From the NCBI RefSeq assembly GCF_026460885.1, contig NZ_JAOVZW010000004.1, forward strand, positions 1-64,000: a stretch of 64,000 nt of DNA. Direction: 5' to 3'. The position numbers and the translations under genes were made by a program. The number at the start of each line of letters is the position of its first letter. The first letter of the stretch is position 1. Of this stretch, positions 43,766 through 51,854 are shown piece after piece. The notes below the pieces were generated by a model. That model made no database searches and had not been told where the DNA came from. It saw nothing but the letters and a program-made list of their open reading frames with translations. The DNA is from Chryseobacterium formosum (GTDB taxonomy: Bacteria > Bacteroidota > Bacteroidia > Flavobacteriales > Weeksellaceae).

Positions 43766-44335
43766 TTATCCTTCAATTTCAAGTGGGTCAAGTGTAATTT
43801 TTTTTAGATCAATATTTTCTACTAATTCAAAGAGAAAAGTGAATTCAGGTAAAAAATTTTCACCAGCCACCGTGTTACTGTATACATTTATTTTATTAAG
43901 CCCAACTGGTAGATTTATCTTAGGGTATCGCTCTTCAAAAGTTTCCCTTTCTATACTAACATCAGCATTTATCAATTTTCTTGTTTTCAAAGAACTTTCT
44001 ATACGCATATCTAAATCACCGTTATAGCTGTCGCACATTTGTGTGAAAGTTGCATGATCAATAAGTCTGATTTCGTCTGCTATAGAGATGTCTAAATAGT
44101 TATAGGATTCATTATATTCCCAACGGTTTAAATCTATGGATGCTTCATCAAAAACAAAATTTAAGTTTTCAACGGTTTCTTCAGTGGTAATTATGTGTAT
44201 GATTCCTTTCGCAATTAAATCGAATAAGCCTTTTGGGTAAGAATAATTAAATTCATGTTCTGCAAAATATTTTTTGCACTTGGTTGTATTTGCAATTATC
44301 AACACTCCTTCGGTGTCAAAAGTTTTTATTGTCAT
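43766..44335 (-). CDS. Hypothetical protein
   Basis: I do not recognise this 189-residue protein. It is acidic, has no signal peptide or membrane helix, and its C-terminal third contains a possible beta segment (INVYSNTVAGENFLPEFTF). The composition (many Asp, Glu, Asn, Ile) is like that of flavobacterial immunity-type or cytoplasmic unknown proteins, but nothing specific supports that. It is 95 bases downstream of the AAA ATPase gene on the same strand, with a shared dnaN-side terminator. Confidence 0.7.
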   Translation of the reverse strand: MTIKTFDTEGVLIIANTTKCKKYFAEHEFNYSYPKGLFDLIAKGIIHIITTEETVENLNFVFDEASIDLNRWEYNESYNYLDISIADEIRLIDHATFTQMCDSYNGDLDMRIESSLKTRKLINADVSIERETFEERYPKINLPVGLNKINVYSNTVAGENFLPEFTFLFELVENIDLKKITLDPLEIEG

Positions 44336-44430
44336 TGTGAATTTTTATTTTAATTGTAATTATAGGAATTATTATATTATAATGATTTGAATTCAAAGCT
44401 TAATAAAATTATTAAATAGTCAAGATAAAT

Positions 44431-45138
44431 TTATTTTTTCTTTTCAAGCTTCTCAATCAAATTCCCCTTCACCACCGTAAAAGTATAATCCTTAGCTTCT
44501 GCAAAAGAAATATCATACTTCCTCTCAATATTTCTCAAGTCTTCAGGGAATTTTAATAAAAGACTGTCGTAATAAGAATCCAGAAATTCTTGGGAAGGCA
44601 TTTCGTATTTTATTTTTAGCTGAAAACGTCTAATGATGGCGGTGTCAATGATTTCTGCATGATTGGTAGCACAAAGTAACAACGCATTTTCGGGATAATA
44701 ATCAATCAGCTGAATCAAGGTATTTACCAATCTTCTCATTTCGCCGACATCTTTATCGTCACTTCCACGGGCTTTCCCGATTTGGTCGAGTTCATCAAGG
44801 AAAAGAACTGATCTTTCTCTTGCTGCTTTGTCGAAAATCATTTTAATATTTTGCGAAGTTTCACCAATTCTTGAAGATACAATATTGCTCAGATTAAGGA
44901 TGATAATATTCTTGTCTAGAGCATTCGCAATCGCTTTTGCAGTCATTGTTTTGCCACAACCCGAACTTCCTTCAAGAAGAATTTTATTGTTAACTGGAAG
45001 TCCATATTCCTGCAATTCTTTAGCGTAGGTTTGCTCTTTGATGAGCTGTACAAATTGTTCTTTATTTTTAGTTTCAAGAAAAACATCATCGAGCTTTACA
45101 GATTCTTTATCCTGAATGATGAGATTGTACAGATTCAT
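44431..45138 (-). CDS. Small AAA-family ATPase
   Basis: A 235-residue single AAA+ module. Walker A is GSSGCGKT (about 57-64), Walker B is SVLFLDELDQI (about 110), sensor 1 is LLLCATNHAE and the arginine-finger region is IIRRFQ. It has only a short N-terminal lead and a small C-terminal helical part; no protease, nuclease or adaptor domain is attached. It probably acts as an oligomeric remodelling ATPase on an unknown client. It has the proteasomal/FtsH-like subtype motifs. The MepB gene is upstream, an unknown protein gene downstream. Confidence 0.85.
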   Translation of the reverse strand: MNLYNLIIQDKESVKLDDVFLETKNKEQFVQLIKEQTYAKELQEYGLPVNNKILLEGSSGCGKTMTAKAIANALDKNIIILNLSNIVSSRIGETSQNIKMIFDKAARERSVLFLDELDQIGKARGSDDKDVGEMRRLVNTLIQLIDYYPENALLLCATNHAEIIDTAIIRRFQLKIKYEMPSQEFLDSYYDSLLLKFPEDLRNIERKYDISFAEAKDYTFTVVKGNLIEKLEKKK

Positions 45139-45191
45139 ATTTGCAGTGCATTAAATTGAGCTGCAAAGATAATTGATTTAAAATTTTAACC

Positions 45192-45686
45192 TTAAGATTT
45201 TAGAATAGATTCAAACAACTTAAGGAATTGTTTGTTATCAAAATCAATAAAGAAATCTTTTTGCCAATTTTGAGTTTTTATAGCTTGTTTATTTTCCGGA
45301 GAATCCCAAATTGGATAAACTCTGAAACCTCGTTTTCCATCTTTAGAAAGAGTGGTTAGAATATTTTTTTGAATAAGAATTTGTTTTGAAAAAAAGAAAA
45401 ATCCGGATTTTTTGCCTAGTGCACAGAAAATAATATAAAAATCAAAAGTATCTTCCGAAGTGAAAGGTTCGGTTTGTTTGCTTTCAGGATTTCTTTTCCA
45501 TAAAGTCACAAACTGTCCGATTTTCTTGGGAGTGATTTTAGCCTTTCTGAATTTAATGCTGAATTGATTTAATTGGAAACTGTGACCAAAATATTCTTCA
45601 CATTCAGAATCCGGCCGTAGGTGAGAAATGATTAAGTTGAGCTTAGAAAAAATTGAATTTTGAAGTTGCTCGAGTTCTGTAATCAT
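45192..45686 (-). CDS. MepB family protein
   Basis: A 164-residue protein of the MepB family, named after the third gene of the staphylococcal mepRAB multidrug locus. EEYFGHSFQLNQFSIKFRKA near residue 32, then TPKKIGQFVTLWKR, TFDFYIIFC and RGFRVYPIWDSPEN are visible. Function is unknown. No MATE pump or MarR regulator is near it here. Two hairpins lie just upstream of its start. Confidence 0.87.
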   Translation of the reverse strand: MITELEQLQNSIFSKLNLIISHLRPDSECEEYFGHSFQLNQFSIKFRKAKITPKKIGQFVTLWKRNPESKQTEPFTSEDTFDFYIIFCALGKKSGFFFFSKQILIQKNILTTLSKDGKRGFRVYPIWDSPENKQAIKTQNWQKDFFIDFDNKQFLKLFESILKS

Positions 45687-45702
45687 TTATTATGTTTTTT
45701 TG

Positions 45703-45751
45703 CGCTGCTTTACTCCGGTTGAGTAAAACAGCGGGCAGTCGTTGAGACTGC
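45703..45751. repeat. Twin hairpins before mepB
   Basis: The first stem is 45703-45715 with 45721-45733 (one mismatch or wobble) and the second GCAGTC (45735-45740) with GACTGC (45746-45751). No U-tract follows on either strand, so terminator function is unlikely. They would sit in the mepB leader on the minus strand. Confidence 0.55.
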
Positions 45752-45810
45752 AAACATAAATAATACTAACTGATAAATTTGTTAAATAGGCAGATTTATT
45801 TAATTACTGA

Positions 45811-45891
45811 CTAGTTATTTTCTTTTTTCACTGTTGCGATGTAAGATGAAACTAAAACTGCACATGTTGCTACTCCGATAATTGCGATCAT
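45811..45891 (-). CDS. 26-residue membrane peptide
   Basis: A very short frame with ATG at 45891 and TAG at 45811. The product starts MIAIIGVATCAVLVSSYIAT (one hydrophobic helix) and ends with a charged tail, VKKENN. A good promoter lies upstream: on the minus strand TTG (45970-45968), 19 bases, TAATATTG (45948-45941), leader about 47 bases. The helix plus positive tail suggest a single-pass inner membrane peptide with its C-terminus in the cytoplasm. Such peptides often stabilise respiratory or transport complexes; the partner is unknown. Confidence 0.6.
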   Translation of the reverse strand: MIAIIGVATCAVLVSSYIATVKKENN

Positions 45892-46223
45892 AATTTTTGA
45901 ATTTTTATTTATTTTAATATTTATTGCGAATTCTATAATGCAATATTACGGCTTTAAAATTAAATACCAAATGAATTAATTATGATGTATATCAGTTATT
46001 TACGGTGTTTAATTAATGATTTATTAAAATTAAATGTTATTATTTTTATTGAAATTTTCATTAATTTAATTGCTTAAATATTAAAATTTTGTCATTTTGT
46101 TAATAATTATGTAATTGTTGTTTAATAATTGACAAAATCAAATAGAATATAATGAGATGCATAATGAAAATATTCAACTCCATTTTTGGGGAAATGTAAG
46201 CTTGAATGTTAACGAAATATTAT
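45892..46223. promoter_or_regulatory. AT-rich gene-free stretch with one promoter
   Basis: The stretch is extremely AT-rich. It holds the promoter of the 26-residue peptide (minus strand, 45970-45941). I see no other ORF, tRNA or clear terminator in it. Confidence 0.45.
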
Positions 46224-47204
46224 CTATTTTCTTTTCGTTCTCCCGAATGGATTATAAGAAATACCCACATTGAAATAAAAAGATGGTTTTGCGTTTGCAT
46301 CAAAAATAAAATCTCTCTGAGATTCTTTCTTTTCAAAGATTCGTGATGATGGTGTTGCTCTGATTCCTGTTTTTAAAGTTCCGATAAAGTTTCCACCTAA
46401 ATTATGTTCATAAATAGCTCCTGAATTGATTTCAAGTTGTCTGAATTCGTAAGTTTTTTCTAATGGATAAAGGTAAAATGAAGTATTATCCATTTCAGTT
46501 CCAAAAGAAATTCTGCCATTTGAAAAAATGTCTTTTCTAACCAAAACTTTCTTAGGCAAGATAATATCCGCAACCCAGCCGTTGTCAAATTTATGCTCAT
46601 AAGTAAAAATCGGTAACGCAGAAATCGGCGTGCTTGGATCTATTAAAACAGCGCCTCCCAAAGTCATTTTTGTTTTGGCATTGGCTTTTAAAACCAAACT
46701 TCCGGTCACCATTCCTCTGATTCTTTCAAAACGTTGGTCGCTTCCGTCTACAGACGCAGTCGCAGAAAATACAGCAATTTTATTGAATACTTTTGCAAAA
46801 CGGGTAACATTTATTGCCTCAGAATGATAATGGAAATTTCCTTTATTGACATTTTCCTCAGAAAACAAATTGATGTTATTTTCTGCATTGATTGACGTGA
46901 ACCGATAATTTAATGACGCACTCAACATCCATTTTCTGTTTTTAATAATATAAACATTGGCATTCGCTTTTACCTGCTGAAAAGATTTGATTTTATTTTC
47001 AGGCAAATCATTTCCGTACAGTTCAGGAGAAAATTTATAAGGCGTAATTTGTGTGAATTCAATATTTAAATCTCTTGCCTGCGGAAATTTATCGGTAACA
47101 AAAGCAATTACTTTATTCGGAGTGCTGTCTTTTTTCTGAGCCGAAACCATCGTTGCAACAGGAATAAGAGCGAAAGTGATTAGATTTTTTTTTAAGGTTG
47201 TCAT
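46224..47204 (-). CDS. DUF6268-type outer-membrane beta-barrel
   Basis: A 326-residue protein with a signal peptide (cleavage near TMVSAQ, residue 22) and repeated amphipathic strands, matching the DUF6268 family. Visible strands include ANVYIIKNRKWMLSASLNYR, and the end is NVGISYNPFGRTKRK. Bacteroidota barrels of this kind sit in the outer membrane; the function is unknown. Its start is five bases after the stop of the preceding 142-residue protein gene, so they form an operon divergent from the second LytS/LytTR pair, which may regulate it. Confidence 0.8.
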   Translation of the reverse strand: MTTLKKNLITFALIPVATMVSAQKKDSTPNKVIAFVTDKFPQARDLNIEFTQITPYKFSPELYGNDLPENKIKSFQQVKANANVYIIKNRKWMLSASLNYRFTSINAENNINLFSEENVNKGNFHYHSEAINVTRFAKVFNKIAVFSATASVDGSDQRFERIRGMVTGSLVLKANAKTKMTLGGAVLIDPSTPISALPIFTYEHKFDNGWVADIILPKKVLVRKDIFSNGRISFGTEMDNTSFYLYPLEKTYEFRQLEINSGAIYEHNLGGNFIGTLKTGIRATPSSRIFEKKESQRDFIFDANAKPSFYFNVGISYNPFGRTKRK

Positions 47205-47209
47205 AGAAA

Positions 47210-47638
47210 TTACTTGATTGCGTTGATGCTAGATTGGAAAAAATTGAACATAAATATTCTGTCGTAAAAAGTTTCAATTGCATTTAATTGAATGAAATTG
47301 ACATATTTTTCGGCTTTTGAAACATTTTCTTCTTCCACAAAAACAAACCATAATTCCTGAATCTGATGATGATTTTTAAAAAGTTCGGATTCATAAATAT
47401 CTAAAGCATGGGAATGCTTCATATCATAAAATAGGATCCCTTTTTTTATCCCGTTTTCTTCAATGATATTGATTGGATGGTGAATGTAATCAATCACTTT
47501 CAGGCTTTGATTGTAAGATTCTATAAAGTGATGCAGGTCAATCAGCTGAATAACTTTTTCTTCCTGCTGAGAATCTGTCATAAAATAACACTCCTGTGTA
47601 ATCTGCTCGGTGAGTTTCTGAAAAACGGTTAATTCCAT
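47210..47638 (-). CDS. Hypothetical cytoplasmic protein
   Basis: I do not recognise this 142-residue protein. It has no signal or membrane segment. A hydrophobic alternating core with many Ile/Phe/Tyr (YVNFIQLNAIETFYDRIFMF) is present. The ATG at 47638 is used; a longer frame would need a TTG at 47662. It is first in an operon with the DUF6268 barrel and divergent from LytS. The spacing to the 21-bp repeats at 47730-47762 is about 90 bases. Confidence 0.7.
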   Translation of the reverse strand: MELTVFQKLTEQITQECYFMTDSQQEEKVIQLIDLHHFIESYNQSLKVIDYIHHPINIIEENGIKKGILFYDMKHSHALDIYESELFKNHHQIQELWFVFVEEENVSKAEKYVNFIQLNAIETFYDRIFMFNFFQSSINAIK

Positions 47639-47729
47639 GTCTTGAATAATTTTACAGGACAAAGGAATAGAGAAAAGACTTTGAGAATTGGTTTTTTATA
47701 CCAACTGCCCTATAAATTCTACCAAATAA

Positions 47730-47795
47730 TTTGTATAATAAAGTGCAGGGTTTGTATAATAATAGGTGGTTTGGTTGCGTTATTAGTTATTTTTG
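47730..47795 (+). promoter_or_regulatory. Promoter with 21-bp-spaced direct repeat before lytS
   Basis: TTTGTATAATAA occurs at 47730-47741 and again at 47751-47762, start to start 21 bp. TATTTTTG (-7) is at 47788-47795, 58 positions from the first base of the repeat, against 60 in the other LytTR-type promoters here. It probably serves the kinase gene and perhaps the divergent operon. Confidence 0.55.
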
Positions 47796-47825
47796 TCAAT
47801 CCTCAAGAAAAATAAATATCACCGC

Positions 47826-48893
47826 ATGAAATTGTATTCAAAGGAAATAAATAACAACTTTATCATCGATTTTCTGGTAGAAGATCGTTTCAGATTTTTC
47901 AGGCATCTTTCCTTTATGGTTTTCTTTTTTGTTTTACTCTATTTTGCTCGATTTTGGCGGTTTTATACTGCATCAGTTCAGTATAACATCCTAATCGTTG
48001 TATACATTGCATTGTTGATGATGGCCTATATCAATATGTATCTTTTAGTTCCTAGATTTTTTTTCCGAACTTATTATATTCTGTATATCGTTTTATTAAT
48101 AACAATGGGATTTTTGGGACTTCATGCAATTTCGTACGTGATGAGTTTTTTCGCTGAATATCAAATTGATGAATATAATGAAAAGAGAGGTGGATTATAT
48201 GAAGGGTTGATGATGTGTATCTCAATTATTTTAGTAACTACAACAGTGAAATTGCTTCAAAAATGGATTAGAGACAGTATGAAAATTGTTGAACTAAACA
48301 GCCTTACGTTGAATATGGAACTTAATGCATTGCGTAATCAGATTAATCCGCATTTTCTTTTTAATATGTTGAATAATGTAAAAGCCTTAATAAGAACTGA
48401 CCCGGAAAAAGCAACTACCGTTATCATGAAATTATCTGAATTTCTACGCTATCAACTCTATGAAAACAACGAAGAAAAAACAATGCTGACTTCAGAAATT
48501 GATTTTTTATCTAATTTCCTGAATCTTGAAAAAATAAGACGAGAAAATTTTGAGGTTACTATTGAAAGCCCGAATGATAAAAGAATTTTAAATTCTACAT
48601 TTATTCCGCCCAATTTATTTACCACATTTGTAGAAAATGCTGTGAAACACAGTGTTGATATCAGCGGAAAAGAATCTTATGTAAAAGTGAATATCGAAAT
48701 TAAAGAGAAAAACCTTCACTTTGAATGCCGAAATTCTCAAAACTCAGACTTCCCGATTCCTGAATCCAATTACAGCGGGCTAGGATTGGCAAACATCAAA
48801 AGAAGACTTGAACTGCTTTATCAAAACATTTTTACCTTGGAAATTAACTCCACCAAAAATGAATATATCGTAAACCTAATCATTCCTATATGA
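47826..48893 (+). CDS. LytS-type sensor histidine kinase
   Basis: A 355-residue kinase with four membrane helices (about 25-150) and no large periplasmic domain. A cytoplasmic His_kinase domain carries LNALRNQINPHFLFNMLNNV (phospho-His about 184) and the ATP-binding FVENAVKHSVD and GLGLANIKRRLELLY. The ATG at 47826 is chosen because the frame's TTG at 47793 overlaps the -7 element. The response regulator starts within its last codons (four-base overlap), so the two are coupled. Confidence 0.92.
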   Translation: MKLYSKEINNNFIIDFLVEDRFRFFRHLSFMVFFFVLLYFARFWRFYTASVQYNILIVVYIALLMMAYINMYLLVPRFFFRTYYILYIVLLITMGFLGLHAISYVMSFFAEYQIDEYNEKRGGLYEGLMMCISIILVTTTVKLLQKWIRDSMKIVELNSLTLNMELNALRNQINPHFLFNMLNNVKALIRTDPEKATTVIMKLSEFLRYQLYENNEEKTMLTSEIDFLSNFLNLEKIRRENFEVTIESPNDKRILNSTFIPPNLFTTFVENAVKHSVDISGKESYVKVNIEIKEKNLHFECRNSQNSDFPIPESNYSGLGLANIKRRLELLYQNIFTLEINSTKNEYIVNLIIPI

Positions 48894-49615
48894 ACTGTAT
48901 TATTGTAGATGATGAGCCTTTGGCAAGAGCAGAAATGCAGTCACTGATTCTTGAAGTTTCAAAAATCAATATTTTGGGATCATTTTCTAATGCTCCCGCA
49001 GCTTTAGAATTTTTAAAAACGAATGTTGTAGATCTTATCTTTCTTGATATAGAAATGCCTTTAGTGACTGGTTTAGAATTTGCCAAAATGCTTCCAAAAG
49101 ATTGCTTGATTATTTTTACGACCGCTTATTCTCAGTATGCTTTAAAAAGCTATGAGCTCGATGCGATCGATTATTTATTAAAACCAATAGAAAAACCACG
49201 CCTAGAAAAAGCGATCCAAAAAGCTGTACTTTATCACCAGTTACTTTCGCAAGAGACTATAAAAAATACGGTTGAATCGAATACCAGAGAATTTCTGTTC
49301 ATCAAAGCAGACCGAAGGTTTTATAAATTAAATTTTGATGAGATTAAATTCATCGAAGGTTTAAAAGACTATGTCGTCATTCATACCAAAACTCAAAAGT
49401 TGATTACGGCTATGAATCTCAAAACCATTCATCAGAAACTTCCGGCAGAAATCTTTTGCAGAGTGAGCAAATCTTTTGTGGTTAATTTAAATTGTATCGA
49501 TTCTTTTGATAATCATAGTATTTACATCGATGAATCTGAAATTCCTTTGGGTGAAGTCTACAGATCTGCGTTTTTCACAGCATATTCCGGAGGTTCGCTG
49601 AATTTGGATGTTTAA
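48890..49615 (+). CDS. LytTR-family response regulator
   Basis: A 241-residue protein with a receiver domain (acidic IIVDDEPLAR, phosphoacceptor Asp in VDLIFLDIEMPLVTG about residue 53, TTAYSQYALKSYELDAIDYL and LKPI) and a LytTR domain (about 135-238) with FLFIKADRRFYKLNFDEIKF and CRVSKSFVVNLNCID. It should bind direct repeats with two-turn spacing such as those at 47730-47762. It is translationally coupled to the kinase. Confidence 0.93.
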   Translation: MNCIIVDDEPLARAEMQSLILEVSKINILGSFSNAPAALEFLKTNVVDLIFLDIEMPLVTGLEFAKMLPKDCLIIFTTAYSQYALKSYELDAIDYLLKPIEKPRLEKAIQKAVLYHQLLSQETIKNTVESNTREFLFIKADRRFYKLNFDEIKFIEGLKDYVVIHTKTQKLITAMNLKTIHQKLPAEIFCRVSKSFVVNLNCIDSFDNHSIYIDESEIPLGEVYRSAFFTAYSGGSLNLDV

Positions 49616-49620
49616 ATATT

Positions 49621-50352
49621 TTAATAGAGCTTCTGATCATTTTCACAGAAAAAACTCATTCGTTTGCTTTTTCCGCTATCCTTATTAGTGACTTCTGCAC
49701 CGCAAATAGGACAGTTTTTCTGATGATAAATCTGAAAATGTTTGCTGAGAACATTGGCTTTCTTCCATTTCTTAAAATCAAAACCGTAATTTCTTGCTTC
49801 TGCGATAATTTCTTTTAATTTTTTCGGAGGTAAATTTCCATTCAGACTTTCCGGATGAATTCCAACTCTGAATAATGCTTCATTTTTAATAATGTTTCCA
49901 ACGCCGGAAAAAATATCCTGATTCATCAACGCATCACAGATCATCATTTTAGGAGCAGCTTTTAAAGTTTGCTCAGTTTTTTCGGGATTCCATTTGTCAC
50001 TCATAATATCGGCTTCCCAATCGATTTTTAAGAGAAAACTTTCATCAATAACCTTTACGACACAGGTATAAAAATACATCCCGCCATCTTTAAAAGCTAA
50101 TCCCAATCGTAATGTATCAATGTCTTTTCTCTTGTATAAACTATAAGAGCCAAACATCATCAGATGGACTTTAAAAATAATCTTATCAAAAATCAAATAC
50201 GTTTGTTTTCCAAAAGTTTTGATCTCACGCAGAATTTCACCTTTGATTTCGGAATTTTCGGGAACTTCGCTTCCACTAACTTCGATAACCTTTTCACCTA
50301 CAAATTTTTGTAAATCTTCTTTCATCAGAACAATTGTTGGACCTTCAGGCAT
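49621..50352 (-). CDS. Fpg/Nei-family DNA glycosylase with atypical zinc finger
   Basis: A 243-residue base-excision enzyme. The mature N-terminus PEGPTIV gives catalytic Pro and Glu. The hairpin Lys region is KTFGKQTYLIF and the helix-two-turn-helix region is GVGNIIKNEALFRVGIHP. The C-terminal zinc finger shows CPIC and then FFCEND, so the fourth Cys is replaced by Asp; zinc binding may be altered or complete through other ligands. It is divergent from dgt with 71 bases between. Substrate preference between oxidised purines and pyrimidines is not determined. Confidence 0.9.
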   Translation of the reverse strand: MPEGPTIVLMKEDLQKFVGEKVIEVSGSEVPENSEIKGEILREIKTFGKQTYLIFDKIIFKVHLMMFGSYSLYKRKDIDTLRLGLAFKDGGMYFYTCVVKVIDESFLLKIDWEADIMSDKWNPEKTEQTLKAAPKMMICDALMNQDIFSGVGNIIKNEALFRVGIHPESLNGNLPPKKLKEIIAEARNYGFDFKKWKKANVLSKHFQIYHQKNCPICGAEVTNKDSGKSKRMSFFCENDQKLY

Positions 50353-50423
50353 AGCTTTGTTTTTAAAGAAAAACTCAAATATTATTCCTTTAAAAGTAAA
50401 AATTGAATTAATTTTGGAAAATG

Positions 50424-51779
50424 ATGAATTTGAATCAGATTTTTACGAATCAGCGCACAGGAAATAATCCACATACCAAAGCTTCACGAACAGATTTTCA
50501 GAGAGATTTCGACAGAATTATCTTCTCATCTGCTTTCAGAAGATTGCAGAACAAAACGCAGGTTTTTCCGCTTCCGGGAAGTGTTTTTGTACACAACCGT
50601 CTGACGCATTCTTTGGAAGTTTCGTCTGTAGGAAGAAGTTTGGGGAGTGTTATCGGAGAGTTTATTCACGATAATTATCAAAGTGATCTGACGGAAGATT
50701 CTAAAAGTTTCTATCTACATAATTTAGGAAATGTAATTGCGGCAGCCTGCCTTTGCCATGATGTTGGAAATCCTGCTTTCGGTCATTCGGGAGAAGATGC
50801 CATTGCAAGTTATTTTGATCGAAATGAAAATGATCTTAAACCTAAATTCAACGAAAAAGAATGGGCTGATCTGGTTAATTTTGAAGGAAATGCCAATGCA
50901 ATCAGGGTTTTGGCTCAACAACAGCAGGGAAAAGATGCGGGAGGAACTCAATTAACATTTGCTACGTTGGCGAGTATTGCAAAATATCCGTGTGAAGCGA
51001 TTGCGAGAGATAAGAAAATTATTCACAGAAAGAAATTCGGGTTTTTTCAAAATGAAAAGGATATTTTTCTTGAGATTGCAAAAGGAACAAATTTAATATC
51101 AGAAAGTGAAGAACCTCATATTTTCAAACGACACCCGTTTGTTTGGATGGTGGAAGCTGCGGATGATATCTGCTACAATATTATCGATATGGAAGATGCT
51201 CACAGATTGGGTATCGTTTCAACTGCAGATTGTCAAAATCTGTTTTTTGAGCTGGTAAAATCCGAAACTGATGATGTAGACAGAGTTAAAAGAAAGCTTG
51301 ATTCTATTGGAAATGACAACGAAAAAATTTCATATTTACGAGCGAAAGTTATTAATGCTTTAATTAATAAATCGATTTCAATGTATAAACAGAACTTTGA
51401 TAAAATTCTTGAAGGAAATCTCGACAAAGCTCTGCTCGATATGTATAAAGGTGAAAATAAAGCATTACAGGATATTGCAAGCTTTTCTGTTGAGAAAATT
51501 TATAATCATAAAGCGGTTGTTGAAATTGAAAATGCCGGCTATAATGTAATGTATGAATTGCTGGATCATTTCATTCCGTCTATTTTAAAATCTGAAGAAG
51601 AGAGAAAATCTTATGATACGAAAGCTCTAAAACTTCTTCCGAAACAGTTTGTGTACGAAGAGGGGAGTGATTATCAGAAAACGTTGGGCGTGATTGATTT
51701 TGTTTCCGGAATGACCGATAATTATGCAACTGATTTATATCGAAAAATAAAAGGAATTGATATTGGGATGACGATGTAA
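50424..51779 (+). CDS. dgt: dGTP triphosphohydrolase
   Basis: A 451-residue HD enzyme. DFQRDFDRIIFSSAFRRLQN and KTQVFPLPGSVFVHNRLTHSLEV (His of RLTHS) start the domain; ACLCHDVGNPAFGHSGEDAI carries HD near residue 111. A later VEAADDICYNIIDMEDAH provides the last Asp. It converts dGTP to deoxyguanosine and triphosphate, limiting dGTP. The ATG at 50424 is taken; a preceding ATG at 50421 is equally possible. It is divergent from the glycosylase gene, so both may be part of nucleotide-damage control. Confidence 0.95.
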   Translation: MNLNQIFTNQRTGNNPHTKASRTDFQRDFDRIIFSSAFRRLQNKTQVFPLPGSVFVHNRLTHSLEVSSVGRSLGSVIGEFIHDNYQSDLTEDSKSFYLHNLGNVIAAACLCHDVGNPAFGHSGEDAIASYFDRNENDLKPKFNEKEWADLVNFEGNANAIRVLAQQQQGKDAGGTQLTFATLASIAKYPCEAIARDKKIIHRKKFGFFQNEKDIFLEIAKGTNLISESEEPHIFKRHPFVWMVEAADDICYNIIDMEDAHRLGIVSTADCQNLFFELVKSETDDVDRVKRKLDSIGNDNEKISYLRAKVINALINKSISMYKQNFDKILEGNLDKALLDMYKGENKALQDIASFSVEKIYNHKAVVEIENAGYNVMYELLDHFIPSILKSEEERKSYDTKALKLLPKQFVYEEGSDYQKTLGVIDFVSGMTDNYATDLYRKIKGIDIGMTM

Positions 51780-51854
51780 CTATTTTTACTTTAAAAACGA
51801 TTATTTAACAATTAAATATTGTATCTTATCATTTCACTTATAAACTATTATAAT

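Noticed and set aside
43766..45686. Anti-phage defence island around the AAA ATPase and MepB
   Set aside because: No nuclease, methyltransferase, recombinase or effector domain is present, and neighbours are ordinary housekeeping genes.
45703..45751. Intrinsic terminator before mepB
   Set aside because: The stems are not followed by a U-tract on either strand.
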